From NCBI GenBank assembly GCA_009785885.1, contig WQUE01000022.1, positions 1 to 7,845 on the forward strand: a stretch of DNA of 7,845 nt, given 5' to 3'. Shown here in pieces: positions 1 to 5,300 of this stretch (its first letter is position 1; each line of letters opens with the position of its first letter). This DNA comes from Actinomycetes bacterium (GTDB taxonomy: Bacteria > Actinomycetota > Actinomycetes > Propionibacteriales > Propionibacteriaceae). The notes under the pieces were generated by a model, which worked only from the letters and a program-made list of their open reading frames with translations, did not search any database and was not told the DNA's origin. Position numbers and translations under genes: made by a program.

Positions 1-645
1 CTCGACGTGCCCCGGTTCGGATGGATCAACCTGCACTTCTCGCTGTTGCCGGCGTGGCGGGGTGCGGCCCCGGTGCAGCGCTGCCTCATGGCGGGCGCGA
101 CGACGACGGGCGTCACGACGTTCCGCATCGTGCACGACCTGGACGCCGGGCCGGTGTTCCGGCAAGCCGGCACCTCGATCGGGGCCGAAGAGACGGCCGG
201 CGACCTGCTGGACCGCCTCGCCGTGCTCGGCGCCGGCGTGCTCGTGGACACGCTCGCCGACATCGGCGCGGGTGCCGAACCCACACCGCAGGACGAGGCC
301 GGCGCCTCGCTCGCACCGAAGGTGACGGTCGAGGATGCCCGCGTGGACTGGGCGGCACCCGCGCCGGCCGTCGTCGACCGGGTGCGGGGCGTCACCCCGG
401 ATCCCGGCGCCTGGACGACGCTGGGCGGGGAGCGGTTCAAGCTCGTGCGGGTGCGGTGTGCCGTCGACGCGATCCCGGTGTCGCTGGCGCCCGGCGAACT
501 GTGGGCCGACAAGCATCGCCTCCTCGCGGGCGCGGGTGAGGGCACGGTCGAACTGGTGGACGTGCAGGCTCCCGGCAAGCCGGCGATGCCCGGTACGGCG
601 TGGGCCCGCGGCGCGCGGCTGACACCCGGAGCGCGCCTTGTCTAG
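1..645 (+). CDS. fmt: Methionyl-tRNA formyltransferase, 5'-truncated by window edge
   Basis: Transfers a formyl group from 10-formyltetrahydrofolate to Met-tRNA(fMet) in the cytoplasm, for bacterial translation initiation. The frame is open from base 1, with 214 residues visible; families run to about 310-315, so roughly the first 96 are off the window. The formyltransferase core motif INLHFSLLPAWRGAAPVQ is at visible residues 9-26. Asn10, His12 and Asp48 match the catalytic Asn106, His108 and Asp144 of the E. coli enzyme, with the same His-to-Asp spacing of 36. The C-terminal tRNA-binding domain starts near APKVTVEDARVDW, the usual domain-opening sequence. The stop overlaps the start of rsmB by 8 bp, which suggests translational coupling. 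Nothing in the visible part looks broken. The true start lies outside the window; the GTG at position 7 is an internal Val codon. Confidence 0.96.
   Translation, partial: LDVPRFGWINLHFSLLPAWRGAAPVQRCLMAGATTTGVTTFRIVHDLDAGPVFRQAGTSIGAEETAGDLLDRLAVLGAGVLVDTLADIGAGAEPTPQDEAGASLAPKVTVEDARVDWAAPAPAVVDRVRGVTPDPGAWTTLGGERFKLVRVRCAVDAIPVSLAPGELWADKHRLLAGAGEGTVELVDVQAPGKPAMPGTAWARGARLTPGARLV
628..631 (+). promoter_or_regulatory. Ribosome binding site deciding the TTG start of rsmB
   Basis: GGAG lies 6 nt before the TTG at 638-640, inside the last codons of fmt. It supports the TTG as start, because no ATG or GTG lies close by in frame upstream of the conserved N-terminus. Confidence 0.55.
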
Positions 646-2011
646 CCGCAATCCGCTGGACGCGGCGCGCCGGGCCGCGTACCGGGCGCTGCGGGCGGTG
701 ACCGCCGACGGCGCCTACGCGAACCTCGCCCTGGCCGACGCGTTGTCGCGAGACGGCCTCACGGGCCGGGACGCCGCGTTCGCGACCGAGCTCGTGAGCG
801 GCGCCTGCCGCTGGCAGGGCACGTGGGACCGCCTCATCGAGGTCGCCGGGAATCGCGCGATCTCGACCCTGCAGCCCGCCGTGGTCGACGTGCTGCGCCT
901 CGGGGCGCACCAGCTGTTCGCGATGCGGGTCCCGTCGCACGCCGCCGTCGCCCTGAGCGTCGAGCTGGGCCGGGCGGTGATCGGCGAGCGCGTGACGGGC
1001 GTGGTGAACGCGATCATGCGCCGCCTCGCGGCCCGCGACCTGGACGACTGGCTGGACCGGGTGACCACCGGGCTCGACGCGCGGGACGCGCTGGCCGTGC
1101 GGACGGCCCACCCGCGCTGGATCGTGGACGCGATCGCGGACGTCCTTCCCGACGACGAGTTGATCGAGGTGCTGACAGCCGACAACGCCCCGGCCGCCCC
1201 GACGCTGGCCGTGCGTCCCGGGCTGCTGACCCGCGACGCACTGCTGGCGGAGGACGGCGGAGAGTCCACCCGGTTCTCGCCGTGGGGCGTGCGGCGCCCG
1301 GGAGACCCCGGCGATGTCGCCGCGATCCGGGACGGCCGGGCCGGGGTCCAGGACGAGGGCAGCCAGCTGGTGTGCCTTGCCGCCGTGCGGGCGCTCGACG
1401 CTGTCGCCGGGGGGACGTGGCTCGACCTGTGTGCGGGGCCCGGCGGCAAGGCGGCACTGCTGCGCGGCCTGGCGGGGGAGCGCGGGACCCACCTGGTCGC
1501 CGCCGAGGTGCAGCCCCACCGGGTCCAGCTGGTGCGGCAGGCCCTGCGCGCCTACCCGGAGGACGGCCACGAGGTCGTCTGCGCGGACGGGCGCGACGGC
1601 CCCTGGCGGCCCGGCGCGTTCGACCTCGTCGTCGCGGACGTCCCCTGCAGCGGCCTGGGTGCGCTGCGCCGGCGTCCCGAGGCGCGGTGGCGCCGCACGC
1701 CGCAGGACGTCGCCGACCTGGTCCCTCTGCAGCGCGACCTGCTCGCGGCCGCGCTCGCTGCCGCCCGACCGGGCGGCCTGGTCGCCTACATCACCTGCTC
1801 GCCGCACGCCGCCGAGACCACCGGCGTCGTCCTCCCGGTCGCGCGCGACGCCGGCGCCGCGATACTGGACGCCCCGTCGTTCCTGCCGGAGGTGCCCGAT
1901 GCGGCCGCCCGCAGCGATCCCCGGTTCGTCCAACTGTGGCCGCACCGTCACGGCACCGACGCGATGTTCCTCGCGCTGCTGCGCCCGGTCTCAGCCTTAT
2001 GTGTCCACTGA
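638..2011 (+). CDS. rsmB: 16S rRNA (cytosine-C5)-methyltransferase RsmB (Sun/Fmu)
   Basis: SAM-dependent enzyme that, in its family, makes m5C967 in 16S rRNA (E. coli numbering). The product is 457 aa from a TTG start. Residues about 8-140 form the NusB-like RNA-binding domain (DAARRAAYRALRAV, AFATELVSGACRWQGTWD, VNAIMRRL). The methyltransferase domain follows: SAM motif I LDLCAGPGGK at 262-271, motif IV DVPCSG with Cys337, and motif VI YITCSPH with Cys387. These two cysteines are 50 residues apart, the same spacing as Cys325 and Cys375 of E. coli RsmB, which release product and attack the base respectively. The ORF overlaps fmt by 8 bp, the common actinobacterial arrangement. The family-like C-terminus (MFLALLRP) is followed by eight extra residues. 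The TTG is chosen because the conserved helix begins about residue 8 and an SD lies upstream. Confidence 0.95.
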   Translation: MSSRNPLDAARRAAYRALRAVTADGAYANLALADALSRDGLTGRDAAFATELVSGACRWQGTWDRLIEVAGNRAISTLQPAVVDVLRLGAHQLFAMRVPSHAAVALSVELGRAVIGERVTGVVNAIMRRLAARDLDDWLDRVTTGLDARDALAVRTAHPRWIVDAIADVLPDDELIEVLTADNAPAAPTLAVRPGLLTRDALLAEDGGESTRFSPWGVRRPGDPGDVAAIRDGRAGVQDEGSQLVCLAAVRALDAVAGGTWLDLCAGPGGKAALLRGLAGERGTHLVAAEVQPHRVQLVRQALRAYPEDGHEVVCADGRDGPWRPGAFDLVVADVPCSGLGALRRRPEARWRRTPQDVADLVPLQRDLLAAALAAARPGGLVAYITCSPHAAETTGVVLPVARDAGAAILDAPSFLPEVPDAAARSDPRFVQLWPHRHGTDAMFLALLRPVSALCVH

Positions 2012-2095
2012 TACGTCGTCCACCAACGATTTCTGGGCACGGAAGCCGGGGTCGACCCCGGCGGAGATGCGGACCACGCCCGGCGCCTCGTGCAT
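1997..2095 (-). other. Possible 32-aa antisense small ORF
   Basis: On the minus strand an ATG at 2095-2093 opens a 32-codon frame ending in TAA at 1999-1997, overlapping the last 15 bp of rsmB. The peptide starts MHEAPGVVRISAGVDPGFRA and ends DDVSVDT. It is not Arg/Pro-rich like the usual shadow frames here, and most third positions are G or C. Against it: no Shine-Dalgarno sequence or well-placed -10 box lies upstream, and the reading frame sits on palindromic DNA. I recognise no family. It could be a real micro-protein, the tail of a decayed gene, or chance. Confidence 0.18.
2045..2062. repeat. 18-bp perfect palindrome between rsmB and rpe
   Basis: GCCGGGGTCGACCCCGGC is a perfect inverted repeat, 34 nt after the rsmB stop and 47 nt before the rpe start. 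As RNA it gives a 7-bp GC-rich stem with a UCGA tetraloop. No T-run follows, so it is not a classic intrinsic terminator. It may be a U-less terminator, an mRNA end stabiliser or a binding site for a dimeric regulator just upstream of the rpe promoter. Confidence 0.5.
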
Positions 2096-2097
2096 CG

Positions 2098-2103
2098 TAG
2101 GAT
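2098..2103 (+). promoter_or_regulatory. Putative -10 box for leaderless rpe mRNA
   Basis: TAGGAT fits the actinobacterial TANNNT -10 element and ends 6 nt before the rpe GTG, so transcription would start at or next to the start codon. The same bases include AGGA at 2099-2102, a weak SD 7 nt from the GTG, so a leadered mRNA read through from rsmB is also possible. No clear -35 box is seen. Confidence 0.45.
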
Positions 2104-2109
2104 GGGCGC

Positions 2110-2790
2110 GTGGCCGTACAGATCACACCCAGCATCCTGAATGCCGACTTCGCCAACCTGCAGCGCGAGATCAGCCGGGTGCCTGGCGCCGACATGATCC
2201 ATGTGGACGTCATGGACAACCACTTCGTGCCCAACCTGACGATCGGCCTGCCCGTGGTGGAGTCGCTGAAGCGGATCAGCCCCCACCCACTGGACATCCA
2301 CCTGATGATCGAGGACGCGGACCGGTGGGCCCCCGGCTACGCCGAGGCGGGTGCCGCGTCCGTGACGTTCCACGTCGAGGCGACCCGGGCGCCCGTCCGT
2401 CTGGCCCGCGAGATCCGCCACCTGAACGCCAGGGCGAGCCTCGGCCTGCGCCCGGCGACGCCCATCGAGCCGTACGCCGACCTGCTCGGCGAGTTCGACA
2501 TGATCCTGCTCATGACGGTCGAGCCGGGCTTCGGCGGCCAGGCGTTTCTGGACGTCGTCCTGCCGAAGATCGCGCGGACGCGTTCCCTGATCCGGGCCGC
2601 GGATGCCTCGGTCGCGATCCAGGTCGACGGCGGCGTATCGGTTGAGACGATCGAACGCTGCGCCGCCGCCGGGGCGGACGTGTTCGTCGCCGGCTCGGCC
2701 GTGTACACCGCGGACGACCCGGATGCGATGGTCGCCGAACTCCGCGCGTTGGCCGAAGCGGCTTGTCACGAGGTCGCTACGGTCTCGTAG
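2110..2790 (+). CDS. rpe: Ribulose-phosphate 3-epimerase
   Basis: Interconverts D-ribulose 5-phosphate and D-xylulose 5-phosphate in the non-oxidative pentose phosphate pathway; a cytoplasmic (beta/alpha)8-barrel metalloenzyme. The product is 226 aa, normal for the family. In order it shows PSILNADFANL at 7-17, the signature HVDVMDNHFVPNLTIG at 31-46, DIHLMIED at 62-69, VEPGFGGQ at 137-144, VDGG at 172-175 and the phosphate-binding AGSAV near the end. His31, Asp33, His64 and Asp173 match the family's metal ligands, with the two Asp as acid and base. The GTG at 2110 puts PSILNADF at the normal distance from the N-terminus. It lies 98 bp after rsmB in the conserved fmt-rsmB-rpe order, but a likely promoter directly upstream suggests some independent expression. 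The following gene, corA, is convergent. Confidence 0.96.
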   Translation: MAVQITPSILNADFANLQREISRVPGADMIHVDVMDNHFVPNLTIGLPVVESLKRISPHPLDIHLMIEDADRWAPGYAEAGAASVTFHVEATRAPVRLAREIRHLNARASLGLRPATPIEPYADLLGEFDMILLMTVEPGFGGQAFLDVVLPKIARTRSLIRAADASVAIQVDGGVSVETIERCAAAGADVFVAGSAVYTADDPDAMVAELRALAEAACHEVATVS

Positions 2791-2823
2791 GGAAGCACGG
2801 ATCAACGCTGGGCCGAGCGAGGA

Positions 2824-2921
2824 CGTGCCGGGGTGCCGCTTCGGCCGCATCGCCGTGCCGGGGTGCCGCTTCGGCCGCATCGCCGTGCCGGGGTGCCGCT
2901 TCGGCCGCATCGCCGTGCCGG
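2824..2921. repeat. 30-bp perfect tandem repeat, 3.3 copies, with UUCG hairpins
   Basis: Three identical abutting 30-bp units lie at 2824-2853, 2854-2883 and 2884-2913, followed by 8 bp of a fourth (2914-2921). Each unit contains GCCGCTTCGGCCGC. As plus-strand RNA this can form a C(UUCG)G-capped hairpin: in unit 1 the loop is 2840-2843 and the stem runs 2832-2839 with 2844-2851, with one C.C mismatch and one G.U pair. The array starts 33 nt after the rpe stop. There are no spacers, so it is not CRISPR. Since 30 is a multiple of 3, every frame without a stop repeats a 10-residue peptide, but none looks like a real protein. Possible roles are mRNA 3'-end protection or termination for rpe, or a simple minisatellite. 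Confidence 0.85.
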
Positions 2922-2942
2922 ACGCCATGGCGGTGCGGCACG
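2914..2942. repeat. Inverted repeat capping the tandem array
   Basis: CGTGCCG at 2914-2920, the first bases of the partial fourth repeat, pairs perfectly with CGGCACG at 2936-2942. The 15-nt loop itself holds the 10-bp palindrome CGCCATGGCG (2923-2932). It adds a fourth, differently built hairpin directly after the three UUCG units. No T-run follows. Confidence 0.5.
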
Positions 2943-2968
2943 CGTGCGGCGAGCACCCGCCAGGGCAT

Positions 2969-3010
2969 GGCAATTCACCCCCGCCGCCGAGGGGGTCCGG
3001 GAGAATTGCC
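2969..3010. terminator. Bipartite inverted repeat, possible terminator between convergent genes
   Basis: GGCAATTC (2969-2976) pairs with GAATTGCC (3003-3010). Inside it ACCCCC (2977-2982) pairs with GGGGGT (2991-2996) around an 8-nt loop, leaving a 6-nt bulge at 2997-3002 on one side. That is 14 bp of perfect complementarity, symmetric in DNA, so it could act on transcripts from either side. CATCTTTGG follows on the plus strand, only a weak T-tract. A terminator or stabilising role for rpe or corA mRNA is inferred from position. Confidence 0.45.
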
Positions 3011-3057
3011 CATCTTTGGTCACCGCACCGGGGCGTTTCGATGCCCAACCTTGGGCA
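3007..3057. repeat. Two related 16-bp palindromes 35 bp apart
   Basis: TGCCCAACCTTGGGCA (3042-3057) is a palindrome with 7-bp arms around CC. TGCCCATCTTTGGTCA (3007-3022) matches it at 13 of 16 positions and keeps 5 of 6 outer arm pairs. Their equal orientation and palindromic form resemble twin operator sites for a dimeric regulator, but no gene start is clearly placed to be controlled by them. The first site shares 4 bp with the preceding inverted repeat. Confidence 0.4.
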
Positions 3058-3094
3058 AAACACGCTACCGAGGCTCTCGCAGGGAGGTATTGCC

Positions 3095-3135
3095 TGTGAC
3101 GAGGGCGGAGGCCGGGCTGACTCCGCCACGTCACA
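3095..3135. terminator. Large two-part stem-loop downstream of corA
   Basis: TGTGACG (3095-3101) pairs with CGTCACA (3129-3135), and GGCGGAG (3104-3110) pairs with CTCCGCC (3121-3127). The loop is 10 nt, with only AG opposite A as an internal loop. The 14 perfect pairs make it the most stable-looking structure in the gap. It lies 57 nt beyond the corA stop on the minus strand, a natural place for a corA terminator, though no T-run follows on either strand. Read on the plus strand it buries a GTG that sits behind an SD-like AGGGAGGT (3081-3088). Confidence 0.5.
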
Positions 3136-3192
3136 CCGCACCGCCCTGGTCGGCCCCGCCCGCCACGTCTCGGCCCGGCCAAACCCCTCGCC

Positions 3193-4266
3193 CTAGAGCC
3201 AGTTCTTCCGCCGGAACAGGATGTAGAGGCCGACGACGCCGATGACGACCAGCACGCCCGAGCTGATGAAGCCGGCGGTCGTGCTGAAGCCCCAGTAGGG
3301 GATGTTCTGGCCATACCACCCGGTGATCAGCGTCGGGACGGCGATGATCGCCGCCACACCGCCGACCTTCTTCATCGCCTCGTTCATCTGCTTGTCGTTC
3401 AGGGCGAGGCTCGACTCGAAGATGTTCGCCAGCAGGTCGCGCAGGGCGTCGCACCACTCGGAGGCGCGCAACACGTGGTCGTCCAGGTCCTCGTAGTAGC
3501 TGATCAGCGATACCGGCCACTTGCGCCGGCCCTGCCCGTCCCGGATGAGCGTCGCCACGACGTCGCGCATCGGCGGGACGACCCGGCGGAGCAGCACCAG
3601 CTCCCGCCGGACCGTGAAGGTCTGCCGCTGGAGCGCGTCGAGTGAGGGTTTGTCGGCGAACAGCGCGTCGACGAGGGTTTCCGACTCGTCGTCGAGGGAC
3701 TGCATCACATCGAAGTGCTGGTCCACGACCACGTCCAGCAGGCCGTGCAGCAGACCGTCGACGCCGAAGCGGACGAGGTTCTCGTCCTCCGCCCAGCGCT
3801 GCACCACGGGCGTCATGTCGAACGCGTCGTCCTCGCGGAGCGTGATCAGGTAGCTGTCGAGGGCGTACGCGCTGATGCGGCTCAGGCGGAGCCGGGGCGT
3901 GCCCTGCGGGTCGAGGGCGATGGCGTACACGGTGCTGAAGCTGTAGTCGGCGTAGCGCGAGGTCTTGGGCCGCTCCCGGGGGGCAGTCGTGTCCTCCAGG
4001 GAATGCGGATCGAGTCCGAGGGCGGCCAAGTGGTCCAGCTGCGCCTGCGTGGGACGGCACAGGTCGAGCCACACGAGTTCCCCGGGGACCGCCTTCAGGC
4101 TGCCGGGCAGGCGGTCGAGGCGGTCCGATGTCAGCCGACCACCCCGCCAAATCGCCGAGCGCAGCGATCCGGGCCGACACGACGGATCGTCGCCGGCCGG
4201 GATGGGGACGGCGCCGGGATCGCGCAGGGACGGGACGGACGTGGCGGTGTCGGATCGGCGGACCAT
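3193..4266 (-). CDS. corA: CorA-family divalent cation (Mg2+) channel with GQN signature
   Basis: Inner-membrane pentameric channel of the CorA family, usually importing Mg2+ (also Co2+ or Ni2+). From the ATG at 4266 it has 357 aa. Residues up to about 295 form the cytoplasmic domain, including the long stalk helix region around ESETLVDALFADKPSLDALQ and LLANIFESSLALNDKQMNEAM. TM1 is about 300-318 and TM2 about 333-351, ending in the typical basic tail RRKNWL. The hallmark YGMN motif at the end of TM1 reads YGQN (Gly319-Gln320-Asn321). The following loop IPYWGFSTTAG has no acidic residue and no MPEL. Ion preference therefore cannot be read from sequence. A GTG at 4269 is an alternative start giving one more residue; the ATG is preferred because a TAGTCT box lies exactly 6 nt upstream. 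It follows the PAC2 gene on the same strand after 41 nt. Confidence 0.93.
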   Translation of the reverse strand: MVRRSDTATSVPSLRDPGAVPIPAGDDPSCRPGSLRSAIWRGGRLTSDRLDRLPGSLKAVPGELVWLDLCRPTQAQLDHLAALGLDPHSLEDTTAPRERPKTSRYADYSFSTVYAIALDPQGTPRLRLSRISAYALDSYLITLREDDAFDMTPVVQRWAEDENLVRFGVDGLLHGLLDVVVDQHFDVMQSLDDESETLVDALFADKPSLDALQRQTFTVRRELVLLRRVVPPMRDVVATLIRDGQGRRKWPVSLISYYEDLDDHVLRASEWCDALRDLLANIFESSLALNDKQMNEAMKKVGGVAAIIAVPTLITGWYGQNIPYWGFSTTAGFISSGVLVVIGVVGLYILFRRKNWL

Positions 4267-4272
4267 CACACC

Positions 4273-4278
4273 AGACTA
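4273..4278 (-). promoter_or_regulatory. Putative -10 box for leaderless corA mRNA
   Basis: On the minus strand TAGTCT (TANNNT type) is followed by 6 nt and then the corA ATG, the same layout as at rpe. No SD is present before the ATG, which favours a leaderless transcript. No convincing -35 is visible. Confidence 0.45.
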
Positions 4279-4283
4279 GAGCG

Positions 4284-4302
4284 CCCGGCCGTGAACGCCG
4301 GG
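4284..4302 (-). terminator. Short GC hairpin after the PAC2 gene
   Basis: On the minus strand CCCGGC pairs with GCCGGG around a 7-nt loop, beginning 5 nt after the PAC2 stop and ending just before the corA -10 box. It may attenuate read-through from the PAC2 gene, with the corA promoter restarting transcription. No T-run follows, so termination is only suggested. Confidence 0.35.
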
Positions 4303-4307
4303 ACGCG

Positions 4308-5135
4308 TCACCCGATGTGGCGCAGGTACCGCTCGAACTCGGCTGCGAGCGCCTCGCCGGTGCCGCCCGGGGCGTCCTCGGTGTCGGCCTGCTCCTCGAG
4401 TTCGGCGATGTACGCCGCGAGGTCGGGGTCGTCGTCGACGAGTTCGCTGACCCGCTGCTCCCAGTCCCGCGCCTGGCTGGGAAGGTCACCGAGTTCCAGC
4501 GGGTCGCCGAGGATGTCCTCGAGATAACCGAGCAGGCCGAGGGTCGCCTTCGGGTTGGCCGCGCTGGCGGTGTAGTACGGCACGGACGCCCACAGCGTGG
4601 CGGCCTTGAGCCGTCCGAGCCCGAGGCACGCCTCGTAGAGCACGCCGATGATGCCCGTCGGGCCCTCGTAATCGGGGTCGGACAAGTGCAGACGCCCCAC
4701 CAGCGCCGCGTCGTTGCTGAGCCCGGTGACGGGCAGCGCCCGGGTGTGCGGCACGTCGGTGAGCATCGCGCCGAGGAGCACCACCACGTCGGGTTTCATC
4801 ATGCGGAACGCGCCGGTCAGCGTCCCGCACAGCGTCGGCCAGCGCAGGTTCGGTTCCGGCCCGCCGACCAGGACGAGGTCGCGGCGGGGCAGGTGGGTCA
4901 CGGAGAACTCGATCGCCGGCCAGGTGATCTCACGGCCGCCCGGCGTCCTCTCGACCGTCGGGCGCGTCGCCTGGTAGTCGTAGTAGTCCTCGCCGGGCAT
5001 GGTGTAGAGGGCCTCGGTCGGATACGAGTCGGCGAGATGATCCAGGACGGCGCTGGCGGCGTCGGCGGCGTCGTTCCAGCCGCTGAAGGCCACCACGACG
5101 ACCGGGTGGTTCAGGCTGCGCCACGACGTCGACAT
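4308..5135 (-). CDS. PAC2-family (proteasome assembly chaperone-like) protein
   Basis: Belongs to the PAC2 family, named for proteasome assembly chaperones of eukaryotes and archaea; homologues are common in Actinobacteria, where the biological role is not settled. The product has 275 aa from the ATG at 5135. The family opening is clear: VVVVAFSGWNDAADAAS at 12-28, matching the usual F-x-G-W-N-D-A-x-D-A motif. A core follows with LVLVGGPEPNLRW, VVVLLGAMLTDVPHTRALPVTG and GPTGIIGVLYEACLG. The C-terminal part is acidic and helical (ELVDDDPDLAAYIAELEEQA). No signal peptide or membrane segment is seen. The frame runs 46 codons further upstream, but that stretch lacks family character, and a TACGCT box 7 nt before this ATG supports the shorter form. 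It is divergent from thrS and lies upstream of corA on the same strand. No proteasome gene is in the window. Confidence 0.9.
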   Translation of the reverse strand: MSTSWRSLNHPVVVVAFSGWNDAADAASAVLDHLADSYPTEALYTMPGEDYYDYQATRPTVERTPGGREITWPAIEFSVTHLPRRDLVLVGGPEPNLRWPTLCGTLTGAFRMMKPDVVVLLGAMLTDVPHTRALPVTGLSNDAALVGRLHLSDPDYEGPTGIIGVLYEACLGLGRLKAATLWASVPYYTASAANPKATLGLLGYLEDILGDPLELGDLPSQARDWEQRVSELVDDDPDLAAYIAELEEQADTEDAPGGTGEALAAEFERYLRHIG

Positions 5136-5142
5136 GCGTTCC

Positions 5143-5148
5143 AGCGTA
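5143..5148 (-). promoter_or_regulatory. Putative -10 box for leaderless PAC2 mRNA
   Basis: On the minus strand TACGCT (TANNNT) is followed by GGAACGC (7 nt) and the ATG. Only a partial SD-like GGA is present, too close to the ATG for normal use, so a leaderless start is plausible. No clear -35 is seen. Confidence 0.4.
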
Positions 5149-5241
5149 CCCGACGGCCTCCCCCGTGGCGCGTCTATGCACAACGGCTGCTGTCGTGTTC
5201 GTCCGAAAGACGTCGATGCGTCCGCCGGAGACGCGATCGGG

Positions 5242-5247
5242 CAGAAT
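5242..5247 (+). promoter_or_regulatory. Weak candidate -10 box for thrS
   Basis: CAGAAT, one base off TANNNT, sits 64 nt before the thrS ATG in the 176-bp divergent region. If used, transcription would begin near 5254, giving a leader of about 58 nt that includes the hairpin at 5264-5293. No -35 match supports it. Confidence 0.22.
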
Positions 5248-5263
5248 AGGACCGCCGCCACGG

Positions 5264-5293
5264 CCGGGCGCACGGGTCCGGCCAGGCGCCCGG
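5264..5293 (+). promoter_or_regulatory. thrS leader hairpin abutting the ribosome binding site
   Basis: CCGGGCGC (5264-5271) pairs perfectly with GCGCCCGG (5286-5293) around a 14-nt loop, ACGGGTCCGGCCAG. The 3' arm runs into the purine-rich SD stretch GGGAGGGGG (5292-5300), so folding could limit ribosome access. In E. coli, ThrRS represses its own mRNA by binding leader elements that mimic the tRNA(Thr) anticodon arm. Here the loop contains GGU, a tRNA(Thr) anticodon triplet, but such mimicry is only a hypothesis. It does not look like a T-box. Confidence 0.35.
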
Positions 5294-5300
5294 GAGGGGG

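Larger units (their letters stand above)
2791..3192. other. Structured convergent intergenic region without a convincing gene
   Basis: These 402 bp separate the rpe and corA stops. All long open frames here are Arg/Pro/Ala-rich, gain their openness from the stop-free tandem repeat and lack family character, so none is called. The best start-like site is AGGGAGGT (3081-3088) before GTG at 3096, opening 49 codons of Pro/Arg/Ser-rich peptide that run into corA antisense; the GTG is part of a strong hairpin stem, so a real gene is doubtful. The rest is described under the individual repeats and stem-loops. Confidence 0.7.

Noticed and set aside
437..1951. Long minus-strand open frame (about 504 codons) opposite fmt and rsmB
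   Set aside because: It lies fully antisense to two genes with clear catalytic motifs, is Arg/Gly/Ala-rich and shows no family feature; long antisense frames are expected in high-GC DNA.
2824..2921. CRISPR array
   Set aside because: The 30-bp units abut with no spacers and there are no cas genes nearby.
2763..3245. Plus-strand frame of 160 codons across the tandem repeat, with a 10-residue repeated peptide
   Set aside because: The repeat period is a multiple of three, so any stop-free frame repeats. The peptide is low in complexity, overlaps rpe and corA ends and has no SD at its first start.
3131..4489. Alternative minus-strand frame of 452 codons overlapping corA
   Set aside because: It is out of frame with the clear CorA protein, which has its transmembrane helices and basic tail; this frame is Arg/Pro-rich.
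5136..5273. N-terminal extension of the PAC2 protein by 46 residues
   Set aside because: The extension crosses the divergent promoter region, lacks family character, and the conserved PAC2 opening starts shortly after the ATG at 5135.
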